DNA from: Euglena gracilis | Taxonomy: Eukaryota > Euglenida > Euglenophyceae > Euglenales | NCBI GenBank assembly: GCA_039621445.1 | Contig: CP154955.1 | Span: forward strand, 37,861,123-37,925,122 | Reading direction: 5' to 3' | Length of the DNA: 64,000 bases | In this document: positions 32,037-41,490 of the stretch, piece by piece | How the letters are laid out: the number at the start of each line of letters is the position of its first letter | Position numbering within the stretch: the first letter of the stretch is position 1 | The notes under the pieces: model-generated | What the model saw: the letters and a program-made list of their open reading frames with translations, nothing else | Database searches by the model: none | Told to the model about the DNA's origin: nothing | Made by a program: the position numbers and the translations under genes

Positions 32037-34857
32037 GGCTATGCCCGATTTCCCTGCTGGACCAGGCCAGTCGGAATGCCGGACACAGTCCTGGGGACGG
32101 GGACCTGTCACAGAGCCGTATGCGGCTTTTGGTTCTCCTGTCACCAGGGGTGTGGGAAGGAAAGTGCGAAATAACACAAGAACGCGCAAAAGTGGTTAAC
32201 CGCTTATGCGGTGCCTACTTATTGCGCAAAGGGGTGGAAGTGGAAGAGCCCATTGGAAAATGGGGCTGGAAGGTTTCCATTCCAGAAAGTCCTATCCACC
32301 CGGTTTGGGGTGTGTCTATGACACGCGGGGAGGTCTCATTCCATAATCGGAAAGATTGAAGGGTAGGGTGGGGAAGGAGGGGGCACCTGGCCAGTCATAT
32401 CTGACCAGGGAGAAAGACCTATTTACAAAACCAACTGCCGGGGACAGCGATGTTTTGCCCAGGGGGGTAAAGGGGAGAGGAGTGGGGGGCTGGTCTAAAG
32501 ACCTTACAAAGAATTTTTGCTGTCTGGCAGTCTTATGGGGGCCTTAAGGCCGAAAAGTAACAAGTTGGGGCTATTATTGCGGTGTGCGCGCTGTGCGCTG
32601 TGCGTCTTCTTAATGGCGGCCTATACCGCTGGGGAAGACTTCGCAGCGCGGCACGGACACGATGTTGCCGATGGGGTATCCCCAGAGGCGTATACCTCAG
32701 AATAGCGGGCAGGAGCCCTAAAAACTGTAGATTTGGCATTCGTGCCTTGGGTGTGCAGCCTGTAGGCTGAAGGGTTGGCCTTAGCCAAAATAATGGGGGG
32801 TAGGCTTTATCACCCAGAAACATTGCCGTGCGGAATATGCATGGCACAAAAATAGTACTGGGTGTATACCCGAATTAAAAAAATCAGCATATTGCCAAAA
32901 GATTTTTTTTTCTGAGGTGTACAACCGCAGAAAAAATGCAGAATTCTGGCAGGCTGCTGCCAATTCACAGAAAAACTGTGGTTGGTGTGGCTTATACCAC
33001 TTTGAAAAACCGCAAATGAAGTGTGAATGCACATAAAAGGATGGAACATTGTTCCAGTGCGGTGAAATTCATCACAAAAAGTTGGATTTCACCATTTTTG
33101 AGCTATGGTTCTTATAAACCTTGCAGAAGGACACCATTGGTGTTGCACATGATGACCTTTGGGTCTTCCGAATTATATCGGTAAGGGGATCCCACTGAAT
33201 GAAGTGGGGGGGGGGTGGGGCAAGAATTCCGTTAGTGTGGTAAGCAGAAAAAAATACTGCAAATATGACAAAATCTCATCATTTGTGACTATGCCACTGA
33301 GAAATACTGACTTTTGTCAGATTTTTAGGGAAATCCCTGTCAGGATTTAGGGCAGAAATGCAGATTCTGCGTCGAGAATTGCATTTTTGTCACCAAAAGT
33401 GCAACCTTGTTGCATTTTGAGTCATTTGAGACTGCAATTGCCAAGTGCACATAGTGCTTGTTGAGAGTGTCCAATAACACTGCATGTTTGTTGTTGCACA
33501 GATTTTGGGATTTGGGTGTCTAATAACACCACATCACCCAAAAAGCTGTAAAATTGTGCAAAAATATCGCAAAAAAAGCAAAAATACGCTAAAAATACCA
33601 GTAAAGCATGTCTATGACATCTTGAGCAAAGGAAAAATTGCCATTATCAGCATATCCCTTTGCATTCCACTCTGGCATAGTGCCTCATGGTCACTCCCAT
33701 TAGGGATATGAGTGCCAGACTAGGGAAAAATCACCAAAAATTGCAGAAAAACAATGATTTAAATGAAAATTTGCACATAAGTGCTCCTAAAAATGATTCT
33801 AGGGAGCCGAAATGGCTCCAAATTGTGGGCTATAGCCCTCTGAACTGTACCAGGCCTGAGGGGGCAATGGGCAGAATGCTGCCAAAGGAGCTTAAAATGG
33901 CCATTAGCCAAACTGGTAACCAATGGTAATTAGCCATCGGAAACGATGTAGGGTACAGTATAGAAGCCTTTCAGGCTGATTTGCCAGTCTGGTACACGAT
34001 CATACAAGATCTGGGTGAAATAATTGGGTTTGGCCAAATTGGCTGGGCTTAATTCAAAATTTCACGATCTCCTCAAATAAGAGTACCGTGTGGAGTTACA
34101 GCGATCTGATTGCACCGCCGGACGGCTCATCTAACGAGCTTTCGAATGACGGGTAACATGGCTTTTTTTTGCCAAGCCTTTCAGCCATGTAATATGGTTT
34201 TGTGCCATTTTCACATGTCGTATGACTTTTTTTGTTGCCTTTGTCATTTGACCCAAGACCACATGGGTAATGCCCATAGGCCTTGCACACCATAGGCTGT
34301 ATTGGTCACATAGACCTAAGGCTAAGTGGTAGTCCAGTCCACAAAATGCATGTTTGAATGAATTTTCTTTTTTTTTTGGGGGGGGGGCAACTATGTTGCA
34401 CATAAAGAAATTGTGAGCATTTTCCCATGTCGGGATTGCATTTTGCCAAAATAATAAGCCATTTAAGGCACAAAACTGCTATTTAAGCACAAGTTGGATA
34501 AGTTTTGAGGAAAAATGCAGTATTTGCAATGCATCCCAAAAACTTTATCACATGACTTGTGTTGCTTTGCTCTATAGAGCTTTGGGAACACCAAAATATT
34601 TTTGGTGTGGGAGTGGATTGGGCAAAAAACCGTATTCACATAAAACTTCACTTCTTGTTTGCTGTCACCAAACAAAATCTGCAATTTGATCATGTGGTTC
34701 AGAAACAAACATCCATGAACAGAGTTGCGGATTTCAACACATATATCTTTGGGAATGATTCCCAAAAGAATATGGGTGGTTTGGGCGTATACCCATGTGT
34801 CATAAATGCACGATAGTGCTCACACCACATTGTGAGAAAGGGGGGTTGCCAAGGTGG
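32037..34857 (-). other. TE1 3' internal region, non-coding
   Basis: No frame above about 100 codons has any recognisable domain, and no YxDD, DTG or integrase-type signature was found on either strand. The roughly 70 bp nearest the LTR are shared with TE2. The rest may be spacer sequence that replaced pol. Confidence 0.55.
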
Positions 34858-35075
34858 GTGGCGCGATACGCGCCGGGTCTAGCGCGATACGCGCATGATA
34901 TGGATATGGCGCGATACGCGCGCGGGGGGAGTTGCCTCACTGCACAACATGTGCGTGGGGGGGGGGTAGGCTAAGCGCGATATGCGCAGGATTCAGGATT
35001 CGCGCGACGCGCGGTGTGCGCAATTAGCGCTTGGGGGCGAATGTGAGCTATGCGCATCGGCATTGATGTGCGCTA
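34858..35075. repeat. GCGCGATACGCGC palindrome array in TE1
   Basis: Seven or more short palindromes: GCGCGATACGCGC three times, then GCGCGATATGCGC, CGCGCGACGCGCG, GAGCTATGCGCATC and GCGCTATGCGC, spaced by 10-45 bp, downstream of gag in the element's 3' internal region. Base composition changes sharply from the A/T-rich surroundings. Confidence 0.85.
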
Positions 35076-35921
35076 TGCGCTTCGGGGGGAATGTGCACAT
35101 AGTGCTGAATTTGTCTTGCACTTGACAAAAATTGGTCAATGAATAGAGCTCTCCGTTGGAGGTAGAGTGTGGGGGGATTAGTTTTGATGTATATATTCAC
35201 CGTTGAGTTTGGTTGGTGATTGTGTGGAAAGTTCTCCCAGAGTGCACACCATGGGGGGAAGGTGCGGAGTAGTTGTCCTGGTCGCGCATGTTGGTCTGGG
35301 GGGGGTGGAGTGTGTACGAAAAATTTTATGCGAATTTGAAGCTGCTGGGGGTGTACAGGGTTGTCTGCAATCGACAAACCTGGTGGAAAACGAAAAGTTG
35401 GAAGAAGCTGGGCGACTACTCGACACCGTTTAAACTTCAGGCCTTAGGGCTTTCGTCTTGGAACCCAGTGGAACGAATGGGGGTTAAGCTACTTGTTACC
35501 CCTACCGCATGTGGAACGTTTGTGGATATGCGGTGGGTAGGGGGGGCACTTTCTCTTTACCCCTGGGTTGAAAACGGTGTTGGTGTTGTAGAAAACGGTA
35601 TTGCTGTCATCGAAAACGGTATGTAAAAATGATGAGTAGTGGGGTTTTGGGGGGGGAACAATTTTGCGGTGTTGTGTGCATTCTTGGAGCGGGAATCCGC
35701 TCAACCACAAGGCTATTCATGGGGTATCCCATGATGCACCACAGCCGGAAACACAAAAGTGTCTATATGTGAAAGGTTCGTGTAAATTTTGAGCGGGTGC
35801 ACCAGAAAATCCTTGCACACTGACCAGAAAGGATACTGGGCAGGGGATGACTAGGGTCGCGACTCCTGTCACCTCCTTTCTAGTAGCCTCTGTAGTCCGC
35901 ATCCTTGGATTTTTGGTTCCT

Positions 35922-37928
35922 TCACTCAAAAACCGAACCGGTGGCCATATCAGCCGTTGACTTTCTTGACGCATATACGTCTCTGACTATATGAGCGCCA
36001 AAGCGGGGATGATCCCTTTGGTTACGTGGGGTATCATCCCCCTCACTGCCCGAAGCCGGGTGATAATCCTCGATAGAGGTTGTTGTTTGAACTACCTTGT
36101 GCCTTTTGGCTAAAGTATGATCTTTTGAACTGCGACTCATATCGCGATGGCTGTGGCTTGGGTGGTGAGAGTTCGCATAGCGGCAGTTGAGGGAGGGGTG
36201 GTTGGTGGATCCGCACAGTGAACATGTGGATCGTGATCGGTATTTTGGTTTTTGCGAATGCGCATTTTGTGAAAAACGAGAACTGCATGACGAGGCTGAT
36301 CCTCTTGGGCTTGTGTTGCGCTTTCGCGCTGCGGGGTTTGGACAATGGCAAGATATGTGACCCTTTTTGTTACACAAAAAGCACACTTTGTCCAAAAATT
36401 CATCTGAAGAGCGCGAATTGCGCCATTTGGCTTCCGCTATAGCGGTATGTGATAAGTGTGACACATTTTTCACAGAACTGACTTGTATAGCGGGTATTCT
36501 TGCTGTGGGGTGGCTAGTATAAGCCGACTGGATTTGTCCCAGAAACTGTGATAGCTTCAATTGTTTGGAAACATAGTTCCATCGCTCATCGAGCATCAAA
36601 ACATGTCCCGCGAGTTCCTCGCGGTGAATTTCTTTGATGAGTTTGGGTATAAAGTGCAGCAATACTGCGTCAAATTGCTCTTTCATTTGGGTTTCGCCTA
36701 ACTCGTCTACTTCGGCTGCCAAACAGAGCCATTTTGAGTACCATAGGTCTATCGACCTCCATTTTCGGTCATGGGGGGCATATTGCCGCCATTTTTTCTC
36801 CAGAGTGATTCTGGAAACTAAACTGGAACATGATGAAGCATATTGCTCAACCAAAGTCTGAAAAGAAATGCGCCCGCGAATGACCAATTGTCTGGCGCGT
36901 TCCTTTTCATCTTTTGGTAGACAATCTATGAATTCCATTTTGACGACCTCCGGATTTTCGTCATGGATTGATCCTTTCAGATCCCAATAATATTCCCAAT
37001 CACGAAAAAACTGTTTCCATGTTGTTGGGTCACCATCCCATTGGGGCTTCACCTTTTTCGCGATAGCGATGATTCCTTTGATATCTTTCTGAGACTCCCA
37101 TGGCCCTTCGGTGGTATTCAAGGAGGATGGGCCTGGGCGCAAAACCGCACCATGCGCGGGTACCTCGGTGGTTGCCCCAAGTGTACTTTTGGCTGTATTT
37201 TGCGAAGGCGCATTCAATATTCCACTTGGTGTACCATAGGTGGCTTGCAAACTTGGTGAATCGCGAATGCGCAAATGGTGATGCTGATGCATCTCAGGAT
37301 CAATACCATGTGCAGGAGTGCGGCTCATACCACGACAAAGTTCATATTCCCAAATTTTTCGATTCCCTTGATGGTTTTGCTTGGCTTTCTCTTGAAAACC
37401 AACCCCATCATCAAAAATATGGTGCATTGGGACTGGTAACGCTGGGGGAGGGACCACTGCATGAGCAGAATCGTAATTTTGTGGCAATGTGCCAATAGTC
37501 TCTGCCACAGGTGCGCTGTTAGCGCTTTTGGAGCTGGAATCTGCGGCAAGTGTGCCTACAACACCCATATCGGGTTTTTGTTGTAAAAAATGCAATTGTG
37601 CGTGTACCTGATCCAAATTTTCTGTAAAGTCACGAAATTGTTTATCCAAATCATCGAGAATTTTCAGATGATCGGTGATTGCACCAATATCCTCCTGCAA
37701 ACGCTTAATACGCCTGCGGTGTTTGGACATATCGTCCAGAAGAGGGATTTTGTCAGAAAAAGACCGGAAATCTTGCGAAATTTTTCCAAAACCACTTTCC
37801 AATTCCCGTAGTCGCACAGCTAGAGTGTGCACCGCTTCGGAAATAGACTCCAGTTGTGGAGATGGCTTGGAAGGAGGGGTATCTTGCGGATTCCGCACGT
37901 TTTCAGCCATTGGCTGTTCCAAAAACAC
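35922..37928 (-). CDS. TE1 Gag polyprotein, 668 codons
   Basis: Structural nucleocapsid/capsid protein of the retrotransposon, expected to coat its RNA in a cytoplasmic particle. Residues about 20-150 are a coiled coil (LRELESGFGKISQDFRSF, RRIKRLQEDIGAITDHLK). Residues about 280-470 have the look of a Gag capsid domain (WDGDPTTWKQFFRDWEYYW, RARQLVIRGRISFQTLVEQY). Two CX2CX4HX4C zinc knuckles follow at residues 516-529 (CFLCNKKGHISCHC) and 569-582 (CSLCGSTNHPSLNC). The tail is Ser/Arg/His-rich. The nominal start is a GTG at 37928; coding similarity continues upstream in frame to a stop near 38013 and then in another frame to about 38130 (ELQNRFSADMRDEKHQVRKK), so a frameshift has probably broken the N-terminus. 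No pol is fused. A frame overlapping the 3' end continues to 35717 but is not recognisable. Confidence 0.85.
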   Translation of the reverse strand: MFLEQPMAENVRNPQDTPPSKPSPQLESISEAVHTLAVRLRELESGFGKISQDFRSFSDKIPLLDDMSKHRRRIKRLQEDIGAITDHLKILDDLDKQFRDFTENLDQVHAQLHFLQQKPDMGVVGTLAADSSSKSANSAPVAETIGTLPQNYDSAHAVVPPPALPVPMHHIFDDGVGFQEKAKQNHQGNRKIWEYELCRGMSRTPAHGIDPEMHQHHHLRIRDSPSLQATYGTPSGILNAPSQNTAKSTLGATTEVPAHGAVLRPGPSSLNTTEGPWESQKDIKGIIAIAKKVKPQWDGDPTTWKQFFRDWEYYWDLKGSIHDENPEVVKMEFIDCLPKDEKERARQLVIRGRISFQTLVEQYASSCSSLVSRITLEKKWRQYAPHDRKWRSIDLWYSKWLCLAAEVDELGETQMKEQFDAVLLHFIPKLIKEIHREELAGHVLMLDERWNYVSKQLKLSQFLGQIQSAYTSHPTARIPAIQVSSVKNVSHLSHTAIAEAKWRNSRSSDEFLDKVCFLCNKKGHISCHCPNPAARKRNTSPRGSASSCSSRFSQNAHSQKPKYRSRSTCSLCGSTNHPSLNCRYANSHHPSHSHRDMSRSSKDHTLAKRHKVVQTTTSIEDYHPASGSEGDDTPRNQRDHPRFGAHIVRDVYASRKSTADMATGSVFE

Positions 37929-38178
37929 CGAAACTTGCGAGGATAGCGCTGAGAAATCTTTTGCAAGTTTTTGACTTGCTGATTCACTGTTTCCTCGGTC
38001 CGTATCGGACTGTCACAAAATTTTTTCCTGACTTGGTGTTTTTCATCACGCATATCTGCAGAAAATCGGTTCTGCAACTCCGCAATTGCGGTTTGGATGC
38101 CAATCAATATTATTCTGCCACCGTTGGTGGTAAGCATCCTGCCTGCTTGCGATATTCGCGATATGGAGTAAAAACCTG

Positions 38179-38640
38179 TTATTTGAGCAGAATTTTCATC
38201 ACATTAACATGATTTTCGCGTTCCAACTGGGAAAGTCTTTCCTCCAATTGCTGCACATAAGTGCTGGAAGCGAAACCTTCACCACGTTGGGTGTGCGTAT
38301 GGTGAAAATTTGCCGATTCACGGCTTAGTTGCATAATGCGCTGTTGCACTTCCTGGAATGCAGTGAACTGCTCCAACGTAACAAAAGCTCCCATATCAGG
38401 ATTTTTGTGCTCAAAAAGTGCCGTTACTGGCTCCACTTTTGCAATCAACTTTTGCAAAGTATGTTGCACGTGCAAAAATGCCTCCTTTGGCAGCGTGCGG
38501 TACACCACATCAGTGGGTTGTTTGCCAATTGTGCCTGTGCACCGTTGCGACATCCTGATGCAGAGAGTTACCACAAGGTGCCTGACTTTGCAGCAAAGGT
38601 TGACAATCACACTGGGCGCTGGGTTGCTCGATAGAGCCAC
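38179..38640 (-). pseudogene. TE1 coiled-coil ORF, probable Gag N-terminal remnant
   Basis: 153 codons overlapping the repeat ORF upstream. It contains LPKEAFLHVQHTLQKLIAK and, at the end, YVQQLEERLSQLERENHV, a clear coiled coil. A short motif NPDMGAFVTLEQ resembles KPDMGVVGTLAA in Gag, hinting at an internal duplication. It is separated from gag by stops and frame changes, so it is likely a decayed part of one longer protein. Confidence 0.45.
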
Positions 38641-39373
38641 ACGCCGATAGGCGTTGCACCCATTGCGCGGCGGGGTTATCGCCTAAATCAAACACCGTTA
38701 GGTGTGGAAACTCCTGAGTGGGGAGATGCTCGATGGAGCTTGATACCGTTAGGTATTGCACCCTTTGGGTGTTGGAATGCTCGATAGAGCTGGGAACGGT
38801 GGAGGAATGCTCTATAGAGCTGGGGGTTGGAGGTAATTGCTCGATAGAGCTGGGACCGGTGGGGGAATGCTCTATAGAGCTGGGGGTTGGAGGTAATTGC
38901 TCGATAGAGGTAGCCACTGTGGGGGGGTACTCGATAGAGCTGGACACCGTTAGGTGTGGCACCCATTGGGTAGGGGGTTGCTCGTTAGAGCTGTGGGGGG
39001 AATGCTCGATAGAGCTGGAAAACGGGGTGGGGGAATGCTCGATAGAGCTGGAAAGCGGGGTGGGGGAACGCTCGGTAGAGCTGAAAATTACGGTAAGGGA
39101 ATGCTGAATAGAGCTGAAAACTGGGGTGGGGTGGTGCTCAATAGAGCTGGAAACCAATGGTGTGGGGGGATGCTCAATAGAGCTGGAAACCATTGGGGTG
39201 GGGGGATGCTCAATAGAGCTGGGAGTTGCCCCATATAGGGCCACACACCTGGGTTGGAGCATATACTCCTGCGACAAATCTTCATCAAACTTTCTCAAGG
39301 AACTAATCAAAGTGTTTGATGTGTTGGTGCTTGAGCTCTGCATATTTTTATTTATTTGCGGAAACAAACACAA
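38510..39373 (-). CDS. TE1 ORF with SSIEHxPTP repeats, 287 codons
   Basis: First frame after the 5' LTR and primer site. After a short leader (MQSSSTNTSNTLISSLRKFD) it has about seventeen degenerate repeats of 10-16 residues built on SSIEHSPTP or SSIEQLPPTP. The DNA behind it is a minisatellite of the GCTCGATAGAGCTGG type (38690-39230). The repeats contain the palindrome CTCGATAGAG or CTCTATAGAG, so protein and DNA repeats coincide. The function is unknown; low complexity suggests a disordered segment. Repeat number may vary between copies. Confidence 0.55.
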   Translation of the reverse strand: MCLFPQINKNMQSSSTNTSNTLISSLRKFDEDLSQEYMLQPRCVALYGATPSSIEHPPTPMVSSSIEHPPTPLVSSSIEHHPTPVFSSIQHSLTVIFSSTERSPTPLSSSIEHSPTPFSSSIEHSPHSSNEQPPTQWVPHLTVSSSIEYPPTVATSIEQLPPTPSSIEHSPTGPSSIEQLPPTPSSIEHSSTVPSSIEHSNTQRVQYLTVSSSIEHLPTQEFPHLTVFDLGDNPAAQWVQRLSACGSIEQPSAQCDCQPLLQSQAPCGNSLHQDVATVHRHNWQTTH

Positions 39374-39571
39374 TCAAACCCCAAAAGGTAAGCAAAGGAA
39401 CAAACTTAGAAGGGTGTGGCAGCGTATACTGCCCAGAACCTCCTGAAGCTTGTACCTGTGCTTAGAAGTTGGCTCCAAACAGCTCGTGGATGCTTTGTAG
39501 CCTATAGGCTCAGCACCACTCACTGTTTGAAGTCACCTGTTAAGATGGGGGGGAGAAGGGGTGTAGGAAAG

Positions 39572-39589
39572 AAACCTAATCTGCTACCA
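39572..39589 (-). promoter_or_regulatory. TE1 primer-binding site
   Basis: Directly abutting the 5' LTR the minus strand reads TGGTAGCAGATTAGGTTT. The first ten bases, TGGTAGCAGA, are complementary to the TCTGCTACCA 3' end found on animal-type initiator tRNA-Met, the primer used by many LTR elements. The match stops after ten bases. Confidence 0.75.
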
Positions 39590-39950
39590 AGTGTACGTCC
39601 CCTGACTCTATTCCCACTGCCTGTCGGCCTACTTACACCCTCCCGTGGGAACAGAACCAGGAGAGTAACAAAAAAGAAAATCTTTTACTTAACTATTAGT
39701 TTTTATTGCCTTTGGGCTTAGCAGAGCACAAGGCAGGTGGAGGAGCCCTATGGGCTACACAAAGAAAATGCCAAGTGACTTGGCTGTCCGTTTCGGACTT
39801 CAAATGAAACAAATTAAACTTGATATTCAAGTGAAGAAGAAGATAAGAATACGAATACCACCTGTGGAGAGGAGAACCAGAATAAGGGTAAGGTATTCCT
39901 AATTCATGCCGTTGGCCATCTTTAGGAATACCACCTAGCATAGTACTGTG

Positions 39951-40170
39951 GACGTTCATCCCGTTTGTGGTTGATTGCTTTGGAGGGATCTGGGAGCGAG
40001 CGGCAGGATTCATATCCAAGTGCCTCCGCACTGTGTTGGCGCAGACCGATGTTCCTCAACGACGATCGTCAGAGGCCACGGTATGGCAAGCGCTGAGTCT
40101 AACGTTGGCCAGGGAATTGGCTCGCAAAGCTGGCTTGGGGGGCAGTGGCGGAGCCATCAGGCGACGTTGA
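39951..40170 (+). pseudogene. LINE ORF2 C-terminal fragment
   Basis: The plus strand reads TFIPFVVDCFGGIWERAAGF then ISKCLRTVLAQTDVPQRRSS and ALSLTLARELARKAGLGG before a stop. Algal and protist LINE polyproteins commonly end with a segment of the form PFVVDTFG followed, some 50 residues on, by a LSVTLxRxNAR-like helix, and this matches in layout. Only the last 70 residues are present; no catalytic domain remains. Confidence 0.6.
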
Positions 40171-40609
40171 TCTCACTACCCACACCCCATATGCCACAGA
40201 GTAAAAAAAAGGGGGGGTCAGGGCGAACACCATGTAAACACCTGCGGCCGCTGAGGCCAAGCCAGGCAGCCTACACCGGCCACCAAGGGCCGGTATTATT
40301 GGCTTTGTCCCGTTGACACAACATGGTAAGCACACCTGAGAGATAGCCGAAAGGCCAGACGAACCCGAAACCTCCATTGAGCACACCGGGGAACAGCCTG
40401 CCCCCAACAAGGCCACCCCACCCCGCCTGCTCCATGCCACCTCACCCCTCGGGCCCTGGCCCCCACATGGCCGATTCTGGGTTCACCTGACCACCTTACC
40501 CTGAGACTGTCGCTTCTGTACATAGCCTTACCCCCTGAACACGTCAAATCCAGTAGGCAGTGCCACTGGTCGGTGGACTTTGTTCGCCCCACCACCGTAG
40601 TCAACACTT
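39951..40609 (+). mobile_element. 5'-truncated LINE inserted in TE1 LTR
   Basis: 659 bp flanked by the perfect 8-bp duplication GTACTGTG (39943-39950 and 40610-40617). The left part encodes the C-terminal end of a reverse transcriptase-type protein and the rest is a 3' UTR. There is no poly-A tail or obvious terminal microsatellite. It inserted after TE1, so it is the younger element. Confidence 0.85.
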
Positions 40610-40710
40610 GTACTGTGAATGGGGCTCAGAGCTATATCTGGCCGTAGGCTTATACCTACATACACAGTACCATGGCCTTACGGCTGCCTGGTACACAGAA
40701 AGCAGCACAC

Positions 40711-40799
40711 CGACGCCGCTGGGGAGTCCCGGGTCTGGAATCGCTCCAGGGCCTTGCTCCACAGCACCTCTTCATCCTCTGTCGGAGGCAGGACCAACA
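40711..40799 (-). CDS. Exon of gene C beside TE1
   Basis: A GACGTTTCAG acceptor (complement ending at 40800) is followed by two bases and 29 codons ending at TCG/GTGTGC in phase 0. The peptide includes LVLPPTEDEEVLWSKALERF then QTRDSPAAS. The next exon (31206-31317) starts in phase 0, so they join in frame once TE1 is removed. Without TE1 the intron would be about 274 bp. TE1 with its duplication begins 8 bp inside the donor. Confidence 0.6.
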
Positions 40800-41363
40800 C
40801 TGAAACGTCACACCGGCAGGCCGGCCTCAAAGAAAAGAACTTGCTTTCTAACGGTTGGCATTTTGTATTTGGGTTGTGCCCCCCCCCCAGAGACTCTTTC
40901 AGCCATCCCACTTGTCCCATCCACACACATCACACAGATGTGTGTCACATACACAATGTGTACACATGGACCGCAACATGAGGTGTACACATGTGTCACA
41001 AACATGAAGTGCACACAAGCACTGCAAACACGTGTAAACATGTTTGGCATACATGCTGCGGATAGATGTATCACATAGTCAACAAATCACGTACGCCGTA
41101 TTATTATTACGCTGTATAAGACCAGTTGCACACCGAATATGAGACAGAACATTTTGTTTCAGTTTTGATTTAACTTTTATTTTATCGCTTTCACAGAATT
41201 TCATATACATTTTTTAAATTCATTTCATTTCCATTTATTAGCCGCCCCCAATTAGAAGCCCCCCGGGGCAATTATTCGGTCACTTGCGGAAAACCTGAGG
41301 GGGGGGGGCTTGTAATTGGGTACCATTTGACTGAGATATTGCAAAAACTGGAGCCCACACTAC

Positions 41364-41490
41364 ACATTTGCCTGGGGGCCCTGGGGAGAGGCTTCGTCCC
41401 TGCCGGTTGGGGACCGTCCGCGACAGCCTCGGGGCGGCTACCCCCGGGGGACAGGGGAGGGACTGGCGGTGGCGGTGGGGGCGAGATGTG
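41364..41490 (-). CDS. Exon of gene C, proline-rich
   Basis: An ACGGGTGCAG acceptor (complement ending at 41491) opens a frame reading HISPPPPPPVPPLSPGGSRP then EAVADGPQPAGTKPLPRAPR, ending one base into a codon at a TGT/GTAGTG donor. The next exon contributes two bases, so the phase agrees. Disordered; the poly-proline could bind SH3, WW or profilin-type partners, but that is inference only. Confidence 0.5.

Larger units (their letters stand above)
31584..40697 (-). mobile_element. TE1: complete Gag-only LTR retrotransposon
   Basis: Two direct repeats of 441 bp (31584-32024; 39590-40697 after removing a 667-bp insertion) bound about 7.6 kb. Perfect 5-bp target duplications GAAAG lie at 31579-31583 and 40698-40702. 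In minus orientation the element has a primer-binding site directly after the 5' LTR, a double zinc-knuckle Gag, and a polypurine tract directly before the 3' LTR. No protease, reverse transcriptase, RNase H or integrase frame or motif is visible in the 3.7 kb downstream of gag. It therefore resembles the terminal-repeat Gag elements that depend on an autonomous partner. Outside the insertion the LTRs differ by four substitutions and two single-base indels, so insertion is fairly recent. It lies in a gene C intron in the same sense as the gene. Confidence 0.9.
39590..40697 (-). repeat. TE1 5' LTR, split by a LINE
   Basis: 39590-39950 plus 40618-40697 reconstitute a 441-bp LTR. The part right of the insertion is identical to the 3' LTR; the left part has four substitutions and two compensating one-base indels. 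The promoter for TE1 would lie here on the minus strand, so the insertion may have silenced it. Confidence 0.9.

Noticed and set aside
32037-35900. A hidden pol gene in TE1
   Set aside because: I looked on both strands for aspartic protease, YxDD reverse transcriptase, RNase H and integrase motifs and found none; frames are short.
41000-41100. tRNA-like or palindromic ACATGTG repeats as an RNA gene
   Set aside because: Only short CACA/TGTG words; no cloverleaf or conserved TTCGA box could be laid out.
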